Source of the DNA: Haemonchus contortus
Taxonomy: Eukaryota; Nematoda; Chromadorea; Rhabditida; Trichostrongylidae
Direction: 5' to 3'
DNA: 64,000 bases
Assembly: GCA_000469685.2 (NCBI GenBank)
Contig: LS997566.1
Location: 28,155,432 to 28,219,431, forward strand
Each line of letters starts with the position of its first letter. Position 1 is the first letter of the stretch. Below the pieces are notes generated by a model that worked only from the letters and a program-made list of their open reading frames with translations, did no database searches and was not told where the DNA came from. A program made the position numbers and the translations under genes. Positions 54,640-64,000 of the stretch are shown one piece after another.

Positions 54640-55360
54640 CTGTCTGTCAGTCTGCCGGTCTGTCTGCACAGAGCTTCATAACTCCTGTCCCCGTGGACCT
54701 AGAGCAATTAAACTTGATGGGTGCACTGGAGGTAGGATGAAAGTGGTTGGCAGAACGGGGCGGGACTTGAGCGGAAACTCGTAATTCCTTCTCCGTGGAC
54801 TAGGGCTTTCGAGGAAGGATGGGAACACTTATGATGGGCGGCGAAACCGGACTCCGCCCAAAGTGGGCCAGTGGGTGAGTTCAAGCGGGAAATCATAGCT
54901 CTTGTTCCCGTGGACCTAGAACGTTCAAATTTGGTAGGAGTACAGGTGGCATGATGGGGTCACTGAAGATAGGTGGTAGGAAAACATTTGACATGTAGGA
55001 TGTGACGGGTCGAGCTGAAAACAACTGATAAGAGCTGATAGGTGGCCCCAGTAAGCAAGACCCATCTACGAAATAGGAACTCGACGGAGAAATTAGTCCG
55101 AAATTAAACGCTTGTAGTTTTGACTCTTTAGTGTGTTTCGTTCGGTAGGATTGGATGGTAAAGTAGGATGACAAAAAGTTAGTGTCAAGTGCACTGATTG
55201 GAATCGAAAAAGCTCCTTTATTGGTTAAAGTTCGATTCATTAATTGCTGTTACCAGATTCCTAAAGTGGACAGGGTCTGTACAAAGGCTAAGACCAGAAA
55301 TTCATAACCCTCTTGAAAACTTTCTAGAATGCGGAGAAAATGGTCGGAGGCAGCTAGAAG
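54640..55360 (+). repeat. diverged tandem repeat array with GTCTGTCT edge
   Basis: Starts with GTCTGTCTGTCAGTCTG, followed by units containing CATAACTCCTGTCCCCGTGG and its variants (54675, 54780, 54893, 55298). Spacing is irregular, about 100-150 bp, and units differ by 20% or more. The same family appears in the opposite direction at 56940-57520. Confidence 0.55.
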
Positions 55361-55594
55361 AAAGTACATAGTGGGTGAGGAGGACGGAGGCACTAATAAT
55401 TCTGAGTGAATGAAATATATTGAGTGGATGCCCTAAAAGCGGTCCAAGCATTCAGATGCAGAGCGAACTGTCTTATTCTGATAATTCAACATTACGCTGA
55501 GTGACTCCATCGTGAATGAGCGGCCGTGAACATATAACGCACGCGTGACCGTGCATAGCATAACTGATATTATATGACGGGCTCCCTTCTGACT

Positions 55595-55740
55595 TGACAT
55601 TTTTGCTTGCTGTAGTCAGCTGTAGACAAGGGCACACATTGAAGAGTTCGTTCAAACACCTCTTCCCTGCCACTGTTTGTCCTACTCTCACCGTGCCAGT
55701 ACCATACTCTTGATGATCATTGTTACACATAGTAACAGCG
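55595..55740 (-). repeat. dispersed low-copy repeat C, copy 2
   Basis: TGCTGTAGTCAGCTGTAGAC and GAGTTCGTTCAAACACCTCT match the 51060 copy. An 85-codon minus frame crosses it (55473-55730) but is interrupted in the other copies. Confidence 0.45.
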
Positions 55741-55876
55741 TATATATTTATCAGCTATGAACACCCGCTGACCCTTTTAAGAAAGCAAATTCACAGTGTA
55801 TTCCTGCATTCTGTAGGAACATTCTGTCCAACACAACGTTTCAAAAGATAAAGAATTTCTTCTGAAGTGGACTTAC

Positions 55877-55932
55877 TTCGCGAATGGGTTTTCTTCTTCT
55901 CGAAGAGAACGAAGGTCTGTTTTGATATTTTC
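55877..55932 (-). CDS. probable small exon
   Basis: Acceptor TTTTATAG, donor GCGAA|GTAAGT. In phase 0 it encodes ENIKTDLRSLREEENPFA and leaves in phase 2, which fits the exon at 50073-50187. Another frame is also open. It could be an early exon of the TSP1-like gene. Confidence 0.4.
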
Positions 55933-56939
55933 CTATAAAACACGAAATTTCTGCAATTAACTGTCTCTACTGCTGAAGGCAAGGAAGTAAGACAACCGTC
56001 AAAATGGTTGCACGGCTTGAGTGGGTTAGCAGCCATAGTAATTGGCAGAAATGACTTTCATGACTTTGTTGTTTCATTCAGGCAGGAGGTCATGAGAGCT
56101 TAGGCGAGCCCGTGAAACCCACACATTCCAAGCAACAACTCTCTCTGTGCAATTGCATCGAATTGTTTGGAAGCTTGCTGTCTTTTAAAATTTCAGAGGA
56201 GTTATGGGACAGATGTGCTTAAAGGCACAGCATGAGATAACAAATTTTTTTGGAGATTCTCCATAGTAGGAACTCAAGCCTCACCCCCCCCCCCCCTGCC
56301 CTTATACCTACCTGCAACTGAGGAGAAAAAAATCTCCTAGATAGGGCACAAAAGGGGGCTAGAGATTGTACTGCGTGGATGCCAAACCCCCTGCTAGGGT
56401 GACTATGAAATTTAGTCGTACAGTACTAGTGTTCATAATGGAAAACCGTATGTGAAAAATCAATCAGCGGATCGTCGTAGCGTAAGTTATCATATTTTAG
56501 ACTACCAGGCGGCTACGCACGCTATCGCGTACGCTGGGGGCTTTAGTTATGAGGGACGGAGCCACATAAGCTTCTGTTTTCATTATAGCCTTTATCATCT
56601 GAGCCCCTTCCCTGACACTTCTGTAGCGGCCATCATTTTTTCTGGGATGTGAAATGGGGCCTCCTGTGGCCATGAAGAGTACTCCGATCCAAATCACATA
56701 CCTCTGCAGTCTGTGTAGGCGAGGAAACTCTGTGTAGTTGGCTGTGTGTAGCTATGAACACTCACTATGAAAGGGGAGCCCCTTTGGGTGATTGTAGGGA
56801 TTTACACTCTCTACAGGATAAGCACCTGTGTGGCCGGGGTAATAGTAGAATTTATTCCATGAGGTCTGAAGTTAATGTAGTGCATTTGCTCTTGTGTAGA
56901 AGGGGCTACTGTGTGTGAAACTGTGGATAGTGACTTTTA

Positions 56940-57520
56940 GAAAATTTTTAGCCTAATTTTTGAAAGATCTCGGCTCCGCCTCCCTCTTTGCAAACCCCAC
57001 CCACTTCAGACTTCGAACCACATTTCTTTTATTACCTTCAGACACCTTTTTCCGCGTTCTAAAACGCAACTGAAGAGAGCTAATAATTTTGATGTAAGCC
57101 CCGCCCACTTCGAAGATTTGGCCAGATTCTTTTTGTTTTTTTCCTGGCCTTTGCGCCTTAATTGAGCCAAGTTATGGATATACCTAAAAAGTACCGCCCA
57201 TTTTGAGAAAGCTCCGCCCACAGCACGTGGGTCTCCTCCGTCTGGTTTGTCGACCCAATCCTCACCTTTGCTCATTTTTTCCCGATGTCTGAACTTTCTT
57301 GAGGCCAAAATAAGATGTTCAACTCTTAGCACCGCCCATTCCGGCACTTTCTCCCCCCCCCCCCGTTAGCGGAACTCCGCAAAGCTCTAATAATCCTGTC
57401 TCAGGCCACACCCATCCCAAACTTGTCCCGACCTCTAAAGGTGTTTTCTCAGGTGAAACCGAATTGCGTGACAAACAGACATACATACATAAAAACAAAC
57501 AGACACACCAAACTTGTGGA
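56940..57520 (-). repeat. diverged tandem repeat array, opposite orientation to the 54.6 kb array
   Basis: Units share CCGCCCA/CCACCCA cores (56998, 57103, 57187, 57216, 57330, 57404), and the array ends in CAGACATACATACAT and CAAACAGACA. It contains a C14 run near 57350. Complement landmarks (GGGCGGGACTTGAG) link it to the array at 54640. Confidence 0.5.
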
Positions 57521-57659
57521 TTATATGTAGTAAGATTCTCCCATTTCACACCTGCTCCTTGCGATTGATATTGTTCCGAATAGATTTTTCGTTAGAGTAG
57601 CAGTGAATAAGAGAGTTGCGCGAAATAAAACTACACCCACTGCCAAAAACAGCTGCTTG

Positions 57660-58008
57660 AAAACCAATCTTGAACATTTTTGGCCTATTGTAGTTAGCTG
57701 TATGCCATGATACAGAATACCCATTCCATGCTACTTTTTTGGTCACATTCTCTGCCAACCTCCAATTTCAGCAATTTTTCGAAGCCAAGTATTTCACTGA
57801 ATACGCCGTTTTTCACATTTTCCTCCTTTTGCACTATTCTGGACTGTAAGTTCCATTAACCCTTGAGAACCGAATAATCCAGATTTATCGCGGACTCTGC
57901 CTTTAACATTTCGCGGTATTGCATAGATAAATTTTCCACTCGGAATGTTATTCAGACTGCCGTAGAGAAAAATGTTCAACAGACTAGCGCGAACAGCTGA
58001 ACCTCTGC
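57660..58008 (-). pseudogene. dispersed repeat C, copy 3, broken coding sequence
   Basis: Minus-strand frames read IPSGKFIYAIPRNVKGRVRD, then GLMELTVQNSAK and, one frame over, NGVFSEILGFEKLLKLEVGR ending in a stop at 57665. The frame change within about ten codons and the decayed relatives at 51.1 and 55.6 kb argue for a dead gene or transposon fragment. It follows directly behind the stop of the gene at 58009-62134. Confidence 0.4.
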
Positions 58009-61000
58009 TCAAGGCGTCTCAAAATTAGGGCGCCTATTCATTATTGTATTTGTAGGCTCTAAGATGAGAATGCCATTAGAGTCTATATGCACATATGCTA
58101 CATAAGATGCAACACAGGCTACAGTAACATTTCCAAAGTCTTTCTCGATCTCCTCGCCCGATGCCCGCAGATATCCCTCCTTCATTTCCTCCCAGCCGTT
58201 CTTGAGCATAGCTTCCAATGACGTCAAAGTAGGGTTGCAAACCGGACAGGTTCCATTCTAATTAGCAAGCATACGGAGGAGTGAAAGTGTTTAGGAACAA
58301 AGCAAAAATGCAGGTTAGACCACCCATATTATTTCCACTAATTTTTACTAGGTAGTCAGGCATGGCTGTGAAAAACAAGCTATTCCTGTCTATCAGAACA
58401 AAATCCTGTTTGAGCGCCATCAAGAGGCTACCAGCAGGCATTGACACTGGTTCAGCTTCGGCATTGAAGACTTTTTGATCGCACATCAAAATTAGCTGAT
58501 AGCTGCTTCCATCAATAGATCGGAGGAGTTCTTGCTCTTTCTTCCGATTGAAACCGTTAAATGTGGAAGGCAAGTTTATACGACTAGAAGAACAGAAGGG
58601 CATAATAAGCTCATTTCGCAATCAGAACTTTTGTGGAACCCAGGGAACTTTAGGAAACGCCGCAAGAGGAAGAGAACGGAGACACCGATCCATGTGGCTG
58701 TGAATCTCCAAGTTTACAAATCTTGTCGAGCCCAGTGAACAGCTTTTGGAACTGTCTTTTTGTTGCATTAAAGCCTTTTTTCGACTATCCGGGACCTTCT
58801 CAGGGACGCCATGCACAGCCTTGAAATCAAGAATCGAAGAGTAACTAGGGATGATTATATTTCCAGATCCCAGATAGGTGACCAGATGATCAGTTTTTAT
58901 AATGTAGTTGTCATCGCACAATAGATATTTCTTATTTTGAAGTTATTGGTCAATTGAGCTTCTCACTAGAGTAGATCAGAGGTATTTCAAAAATCATGCA
59001 GGAACCTGAAACTTCCTTTACGAAGCAGTTGGCTAAATTTCCCTCATTTCTATAGGGAGGGCCGTGCTGTGTGATTGCACTTTAAGTTGTCACTATTGCG
59101 GCTTTCATGATCCTCGCTTGCGCGCCGTCCTTCGGACCATGGAAAGAGCCTTTCATGAGTTCTCGCTCGACTGATTTCGCAACACTTATGATTTCCATGT
59201 TGTGCTCTAACATAGCAGCAACTAGTCCAGCTTTAAAATTGCAGAGTGCTTCCTTTGTCCAGGAAGCGAGTCTTTCCCCAACCAGTACGGATGTGCGACG
59301 CAGTGAACTGCTGAAGAATGCATTTCACCTTCCTCCCATTATCGCAAATCTAGCCATGCGTCGAGAATCATCCCTGACCTAACGTTGCACGGAAATTTTT
59401 TCGTCAAAGCAAAATAAAGTCGGGTACTTACATCAGACTCTTTTTGGATATTGAATCCTTCAAACACAGCTTTTGACTTTGACTTCCTTGCATCGCCGGC
59501 TGAAAATTCAAAAGATATTTGTTTTGTTAGGAAGATACTAACGTATGAGTATAGGTTTATAGGGTGATCAATCGATCGTGCTCCCGTACAGTATGCTTCG
59601 CTCAACGCTGATGATAGAAACTGGTTACTGGAGGCGACGACGACGAGAGGAGATACAAAAAGGGAATAAAGGAAGCGGCGAAAGAGGACAATCAACAGGG
59701 TCCACCGATGGAGCAGAAGACAAGGACTGGGGTCAGGTTAGTTTTCATTCTCCGTTCTTCTCACATCTCTTCGGGTGCTCAATACCAACGTTCTTTTTTT
59801 TTCAGCGATATAACGAAAACTTTTTTTATTTGTCATAATCGCTCTCATCTTCAGCGGCAACTTCCTCCTTTTATTTTTTTTCCACAGTTATCTTCATCTC
59901 TCTTGTACTTTCGAACGTACCTGCGCGCTCTGGAGACATTTGATAGAAAATGAAATTTTTAGCCCCTCAGTCGTACTCCTTCGTACTCTTCCAGCAACCC
60001 TCTACCATCTTTTTGTTTTCATCGCAACCTCTATCAGGATAATCGCAACCGGAAGGGGTTCCCGCCTGCAATGAATCTTATCTACTTCTTGGGCCTCGCC
60101 TCACAGCCATAACCAGAATTTTTGCTGTGTTGGACGGCAAAACGACTAACCACTGTCGAATGACTGAATACGCGAGTAGATCAACGTCTTTATAGCTGCA
60201 GTATTCAAGTATTTATGCTTTCAAGTGAATAAGCATAATGCACTTGTTCTCAATAGGCAGTGCACGTCGTTCTACCCTAGCGACACGGGTAGCTTACGGC
60301 ACAGGGAAAACTGTTGTATAGGTTTGAGTAGTTGCCCGCGTAACAGTATCCGTACAACTGGTGACCAACCACCCTACTCTTCCAGGAGAAGTGGAACGCT
60401 CGAACGCGTACGGCAACGGCCGACGGCTAACTGAATAATTACTCTTCCATGACGAGGACACAGTTCATTTCACGGACGAGGAACGCGAAGAGTTTATAGG
60501 ACGGAATTTCGGGGGCCACGGAATATGTTATGCGACTCATGATGCGTGTACGATTCCATGCCATACTCTATACAGCGACATCATCGCTTTTCAAATTGGC
60601 GCGCCTCGGCGGCTTCTTCCGCGAATGGCTTACATGCTACAAACTTATTTTTAGGATGAAGCTTCCCAAATCTCGGAACTCGCTTTTGCCGATATGGTCT
60701 AGCGCGTTCCTGCTGCTCGACAAATCCACATCGGCGACGCTCATCGAATGGCATCTCTTCTTCGCTGTCCTCCTTCATCGTTACCGACACGACTCCTAGC
60801 GCGAAGAATCATGGATATCCTGCTGGATAAGGATGTCTCCTCGCAAAACTAGTAACTACTGCTAGAGCCCACACTCCTTTCAACGCTCTTCCGGATCGCT
60901 CAGCCTACAACGGAACCCTAGTCGACAATGCACAGCCCTCAGACAGAGCTCTTCTGGTGTGAAGCATCGGCCTTTCCAACCCTCGTTTCCCCTTCGTACT

Positions 61001-62134
61001 AATCCACGTTAGAGGCTCGTCAAGACACACTGCGTCCCATTCCCCTCTAACGAGGAAGAAGCACGATACTGCGCATATTTGGTATGCGCATTGCATGCAA
61101 AAAGTATTCCCAAATCAAGGGTAGCGATCATCACCTACGATATGCCTTTGTACCGATGAAGCCTGGGCAAAGAGTAGGTACATTCAGCGCTGTATGTCGC
61201 AGCTTGTTCATCTCTTGCCGCTCACTACCTATAAAACATCAACACTTTGGATTCAACCATTTCACTATGAATAATTTTTTGTGAAACACTACTTTGATTC
61301 GATACGGTAAACGCCACCTCTTACGAGCATGGTTGCTTCGAAGCCTCTGTTTCAGCGTACGGTTCCAAACTCCATAACTACTTCCCCACAAAATTCATCG
61401 CACAAGTCCAAAGAAAGAGCACGTTGTCCCGTTGCATTTGATGTGGGTTGGTACCTTTTCTCGATGAAGTTGTAGGGAAGGGATCACTCATTTACGCCTT
61501 CTGCGCTGTCTCACCGAGATAGCACTTTATTCCATTCCCCTTACACCAACTTTAAGCAGGATTCCACGCACGGTGGAATGCATAACTATGAGCTAGAATC
61601 AAAATGATGATTTCCTGCTAGAGCAACTCTTTTGCTCCATCCAAAAATGATGTATCCGGTACCTCATAGACGTGTCGCCAATCTTGCTTCGCCAATGGAC
61701 TACGCATGCGCGTAAAGCACAATCGAGCGACTCGTTCTACATAGGGAGATGTGTCGTGCTGAAGAATAATATTGGTTCACTGAAGGCTGCCAGAATGTTC
61801 TAATCTACAAGGGCGACCATTTCACTACCATCTAAGATCGTCGTTCGCTCAGTTTCCGCGCGACAACTGCCATCTCATGCTTCTCATACCCATATCCTGA
61901 ACACTTTCGTGGAGACAGGTTATATAAACGGCGGGATTCAGTCACTGAGTTTGTGTATACACCCCGTATTTCAGGCTCACGTCTTTTAACGGTAAAAAGT
62001 CTATCGAAATCGCAATGTCTTACTACGTTGGCAACACGCGACAGTTTTTTGTTGCCAACTTTTGCTACCACCTCCTTTATAGTCAATGACTTGCTCAGTT
62101 GAGCAACGTCCAATAAAGCAAGTCTCAGTCTCAT
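58009..62134 (-). CDS. unidentified six-exon protein, predicted 374 residues
   Basis: Exons in order: 62137-62024 (ATG at 62134), 59499-59432, 59310-59094, 58930-58686, 58583-58349, 58257-58009. Junction phases are 0, 2, 0, 2, 0 and the sum is a multiple of three, ending TGA. Good signals include GTA|GTAAGA, GAT|GTAAGT, TTTTCAG and TTCTTCTAG; the donors at 59094 (ATA|GTGACA), 58686 and 58349 are weaker. The model removes two in-frame stops as introns of 102 and 91 bp, a normal nematode size. The protein begins MRLRLALLDVAQLSKS with no signal peptide, has EALCNFKAGLVAAMLEHN in the middle, then YLGSGNIIIPSYSSILDF and, near the end, NGTCPVCNPTLTSLEAMLK. I recognise no domain. The second exon is open in another frame that would stop early in exon 3, so exons 1-3 are less sure than 4-6. 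Confidence 0.5.
59500..62023. other. intron of the unidentified gene; nothing else firmly supported
   Basis: The 2.5 kb between the first two predicted exons has several short frames. One + strand candidate (59596-59838) has a 66-bp intron-like gap with a TTTTTTTTCAG acceptor and an RRRRREE stretch, but only weak support. No known repeat was recognised. Confidence 0.35.
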
Positions 62135-62149
62135 GTTCTGAAGCCTTTT
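62135..62149 (-). promoter_or_regulatory. probable trans-splice acceptor of the unidentified gene
   Basis: On the minus strand GGCTTCAG is followed by AAC and then the start ATG at 62134. The same layout is seen at the MIF gene (acceptor five bases before ATG), which supports the chosen start. Confidence 0.4.
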
Positions 62150-62324
62150 CTTGAGACATGCTCCAACTGTGTAATTCTCACGTTAAGATGAAGTATTTGG
62201 GGAATACCCATTTAATGGTTTCAGGTTCTCCTGGATCTCTTCCAATACGAACGCGTAACTTGGTTCATTTCAACCCGCAGAAAAGTAGTAGTTAAGAAAA
62301 TAGTAAACGTCGCTCGAAACTAAC

Positions 62325-62562
62325 CTTTCGATAACTTCGATGCACTCGATGATGCACTGGATGAAGTCGAAACAAGCTTTGAAGCAGTCGAGTGGGTGTG
62401 AACGAGCGAAGACGAACTCGAGCTCTTCGCTATTTTAGTCGATGTACTTCTAGCAACCAGAGAATGACTAACCGAAGTGAGATTACCTGCCATACTCAGG
62501 CTCTTTATTTCGGATCTTGTAGACTTCGTTTTTCGTTTTGAGTCGTCACCAGTTTTCGAACA
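62325..62562 (-). CDS. probable Ser-rich exon
   Basis: 79 codons in phase 0, then a donor TCGAAAG|GTTAGT in phase 1; the acceptor ATTATTAAG is only fair. The peptide starts CSKTGDDSKRKTKSTRSE, and later has AKSSSSSSLVHTHSTASK and a serine run to the end. Composition is like the Ser/Thr-rich exon of the 18-24 kb gene, and it may be a 5' exon of that gene or of another one. Its phase does not fit the exon at 62024-62137 without stopping soon after. Confidence 0.5.
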
Positions 62563-63469
62563 CTTAATAATTTTTCATCAAAGCTCGGTAATCTGCCAAA
62601 ATCTCCTTTGCATTACATTGAGTTGAATCCAGCCAAGTACTCGGAAAGCTCCGACGTGTATAGCATGCGTTGCTAGTGATTTGGCATTGCCTTCCCTCAT
62701 GCATCAACACGTGGCTCAAAGATTCAGGGACAGAGAGTGGAAAGTGAGTTATCTAGTACACTCCCACTGGCGTGTCCAATGGGTTGACGAAAGGATCAAC
62801 GTGGAGGCTTTCCCAAACTGAACGCACGCACTAAAAAATTTATTCTTAACGCTTGGTGAAGCGCTCACACAGACTGGGAGCTGTTCTCCGACGAACGTAC
62901 AGTGATGCACGAGTACATTTGCGGGAACCTAAACTCAACCCCCATAAGTGCATTGTCAAAGCAGCGCGGTTTACTTCCAGTCGATAACAATTAATCGCCC
63001 ATTGCAAGAGCGACAAAGGCGGAACCGGCGAAGTTTGGTTGGGCGTTCGTGCCACACCCACAGTACACCCAAAATGTCACGAATTTTCACCTTTTTGTTA
63101 TCTTCAAGACCATCTGGATGATTAAGTCTATGAACTCACGACTAAAGTGAAAAGGCACGCGAGCAACTTTTAAAGGATCTGAAGATCCATTGCTATGGAA
63201 TGAAATCGTCCACGATCTGCTTTGGAGAAGACCATTGGTGCCAATGGGTTAGGCTTCTAATGAATCAACGTTAGGCCGGCTCGATTGAGACTTCTGTTTC
63301 GACTCAATCTAGCGAATAAAATATGCATATTTTCCGTGTCTATACGAGTAAATATGGAATCTTGCCTCAAAAAAAGTTCATGTAATCGTTACCTTGAATG
63401 ATAATAGAATTGTAATTGCGATGATATATAGTACGAATAGAAATGTTGTAAACATTCTGAAAAGAAAGG
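62563..63469. other. no gene seen
   Basis: Short frames only, no recognised repeat. Confidence 0.35.
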
Positions 63470-63560
63470 AAAGCTTGCTTCGACCGCAAGATTGCAACAC
63501 AGTAGCAGTCGACAGATGCGTTCCATCAATACACCCGAGGAGCTACCCCTTTCGCATATA
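63470..63560 (-). pseudogene. possible Harbinger transposase fragment
   Basis: The minus strand reads SSSGCIDGTHLSTATV (from 63551 to about 63500). GCIDGTH is the signature around the first catalytic Asp of PIF/Harbinger transposases. Only this short piece is visible and flanking frames are broken, so this is a tentative relic. Confidence 0.35.
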
Positions 63561-63756
63561 CCACGACACGTCCGGCTCGTCACATCACAAAAAAAGCCTC
63601 AGGCAAGGACAAGGTTGAAACAGCGTCCGTCCTTATTTGCAGACTGCTACTGTGGATTGTCGAGTAAAATCCGTTAAGAATGTGTGTGTCGGGAGTTGAT
63701 GTTTCATTGTTGCTTGAAAAGGCCGTCACCGAGTGTGTTCTGATTTTGTTTTCCTT

Positions 63757-64000
63757 ATGTTTGTATTTTTCTTCTTGTTAAAAACCACTTCTGCTCTTCA
63801 CATGAATTACGTGGATGACAAGGTAAGGGTCAACAGTTGGAATTGTTTAACCACTCTTATTCAGACGATATGTCGTCACGGGACTCGCTGGGAAGATGAA
63901 TACAATCCAACATTTTTTCATTTGAAGTCTATGCGAGGACCTGATAGATCTGTAGGGCATTTCTCTGCCCCATCTTGTTTTTCTTCAAACATCATTCGCT
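63757..64000 (+). CDS. start of a secreted-protein gene, cut by the window edge
   Basis: Exon 1 63757-63822 encodes MFVFFFLLKTTSALHMNYVD plus two residues. It has a short hydrophobic signal peptide with likely cleavage near TTSA, and an in-frame TGA just upstream. A 42-bp intron (ACAAG|GTAAGG to TTATTCAG) follows in phase 0. Exon 2 from 63865 is open to the edge (45 codons): TICRHGTRWEDEYNPTFFH, then LKSMRGPDRSVGHFSAP. Signal peptide, intron and frame agree, but the family is not recognised and the 3' part is outside the window. Confidence 0.55.
   Translation, partial: MFVFFFLLKTTSALHMNYVDDKVRVNSWNCLTTLIQTICRHGTRWEDEYNPTFFHLKSMRGPDRSVGHFSAPSCFSSNIIR

Noticed and set aside
59596..59838. Small + strand two-exon gene with RRRRREE
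   Set aside because: The 66-bp gap keeps frame and has a good acceptor, but the 5' side is unsupported and it overlaps the intron of the minus-strand gene.

Overview
The window is nuclear DNA of a nematode, most likely a hookworm or another strongylid. The coding part is split into small exons with TTTCAG-type acceptors. Two genes start a few bases after an acceptor, as expected for spliced-leader trans-splicing. The best recognised gene is a MIF-family tautomerase whose residues match hookworm MIF as I know it. The species call is inference; no rRNA or mitochondrial marker is present.

Layout. 0-6.5 kb: no gene, with a deleted mariner (3130-3721) and a decayed hammerhead-like motif (977-1013). 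6.5-11.9 kb: the four-exon MIF gene on the + strand; its introns hold a CR1-like LINE tail and a tRNA-SINE. 12-17.6 kb: repeats only, including a 2-kb inverted-repeat element whose empty site survives in a nearby paralogous repeat. 18.3-24.3 kb: a minus-strand gene encoding an acidic, Ser/Thr-rich protein with a coiled coil and a thrombospondin type-1-like segment. Phase-compatible exons at 50.1 and 55.9 kb suggest it may extend upstream. 25.6-38.3 kb: a cluster of mobile DNA, namely a GC-rich MITE, a Tc1-like pseudogene, a fold-back Tc1 derivative and a Penelope-like element (PLE) array.

The PLE array (28,781-38,299) is the most striking object. It has one inverted partial copy, one 5'-truncated copy and two complete copies in head-to-tail register with a 3006-bp period. 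Both complete copies have an intact 898-residue reverse transcriptase plus GIY-YIG endonuclease ORF. Every unit carries a hammerhead-like ribozyme motif, and a single 11-bp target-site duplication encloses the whole array. The copies differ by only a few bases, so the insertion is young.

38-57 kb: mostly old repeats (SINEs, RTE-type LINE remains, diverged tandem arrays, a second PLE-like terminal fragment with a hammerhead-like core) and scattered minus-strand exons. 58.0-62.1 kb: a six-exon minus-strand gene (predicted 374 residues) that I do not recognise. The right edge holds the start of a + strand gene with a signal peptide.

Limits: exon models come from splice signals and phase read by eye, with no transcript support. 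Repeat identities rest on recognised motifs, not database searches.
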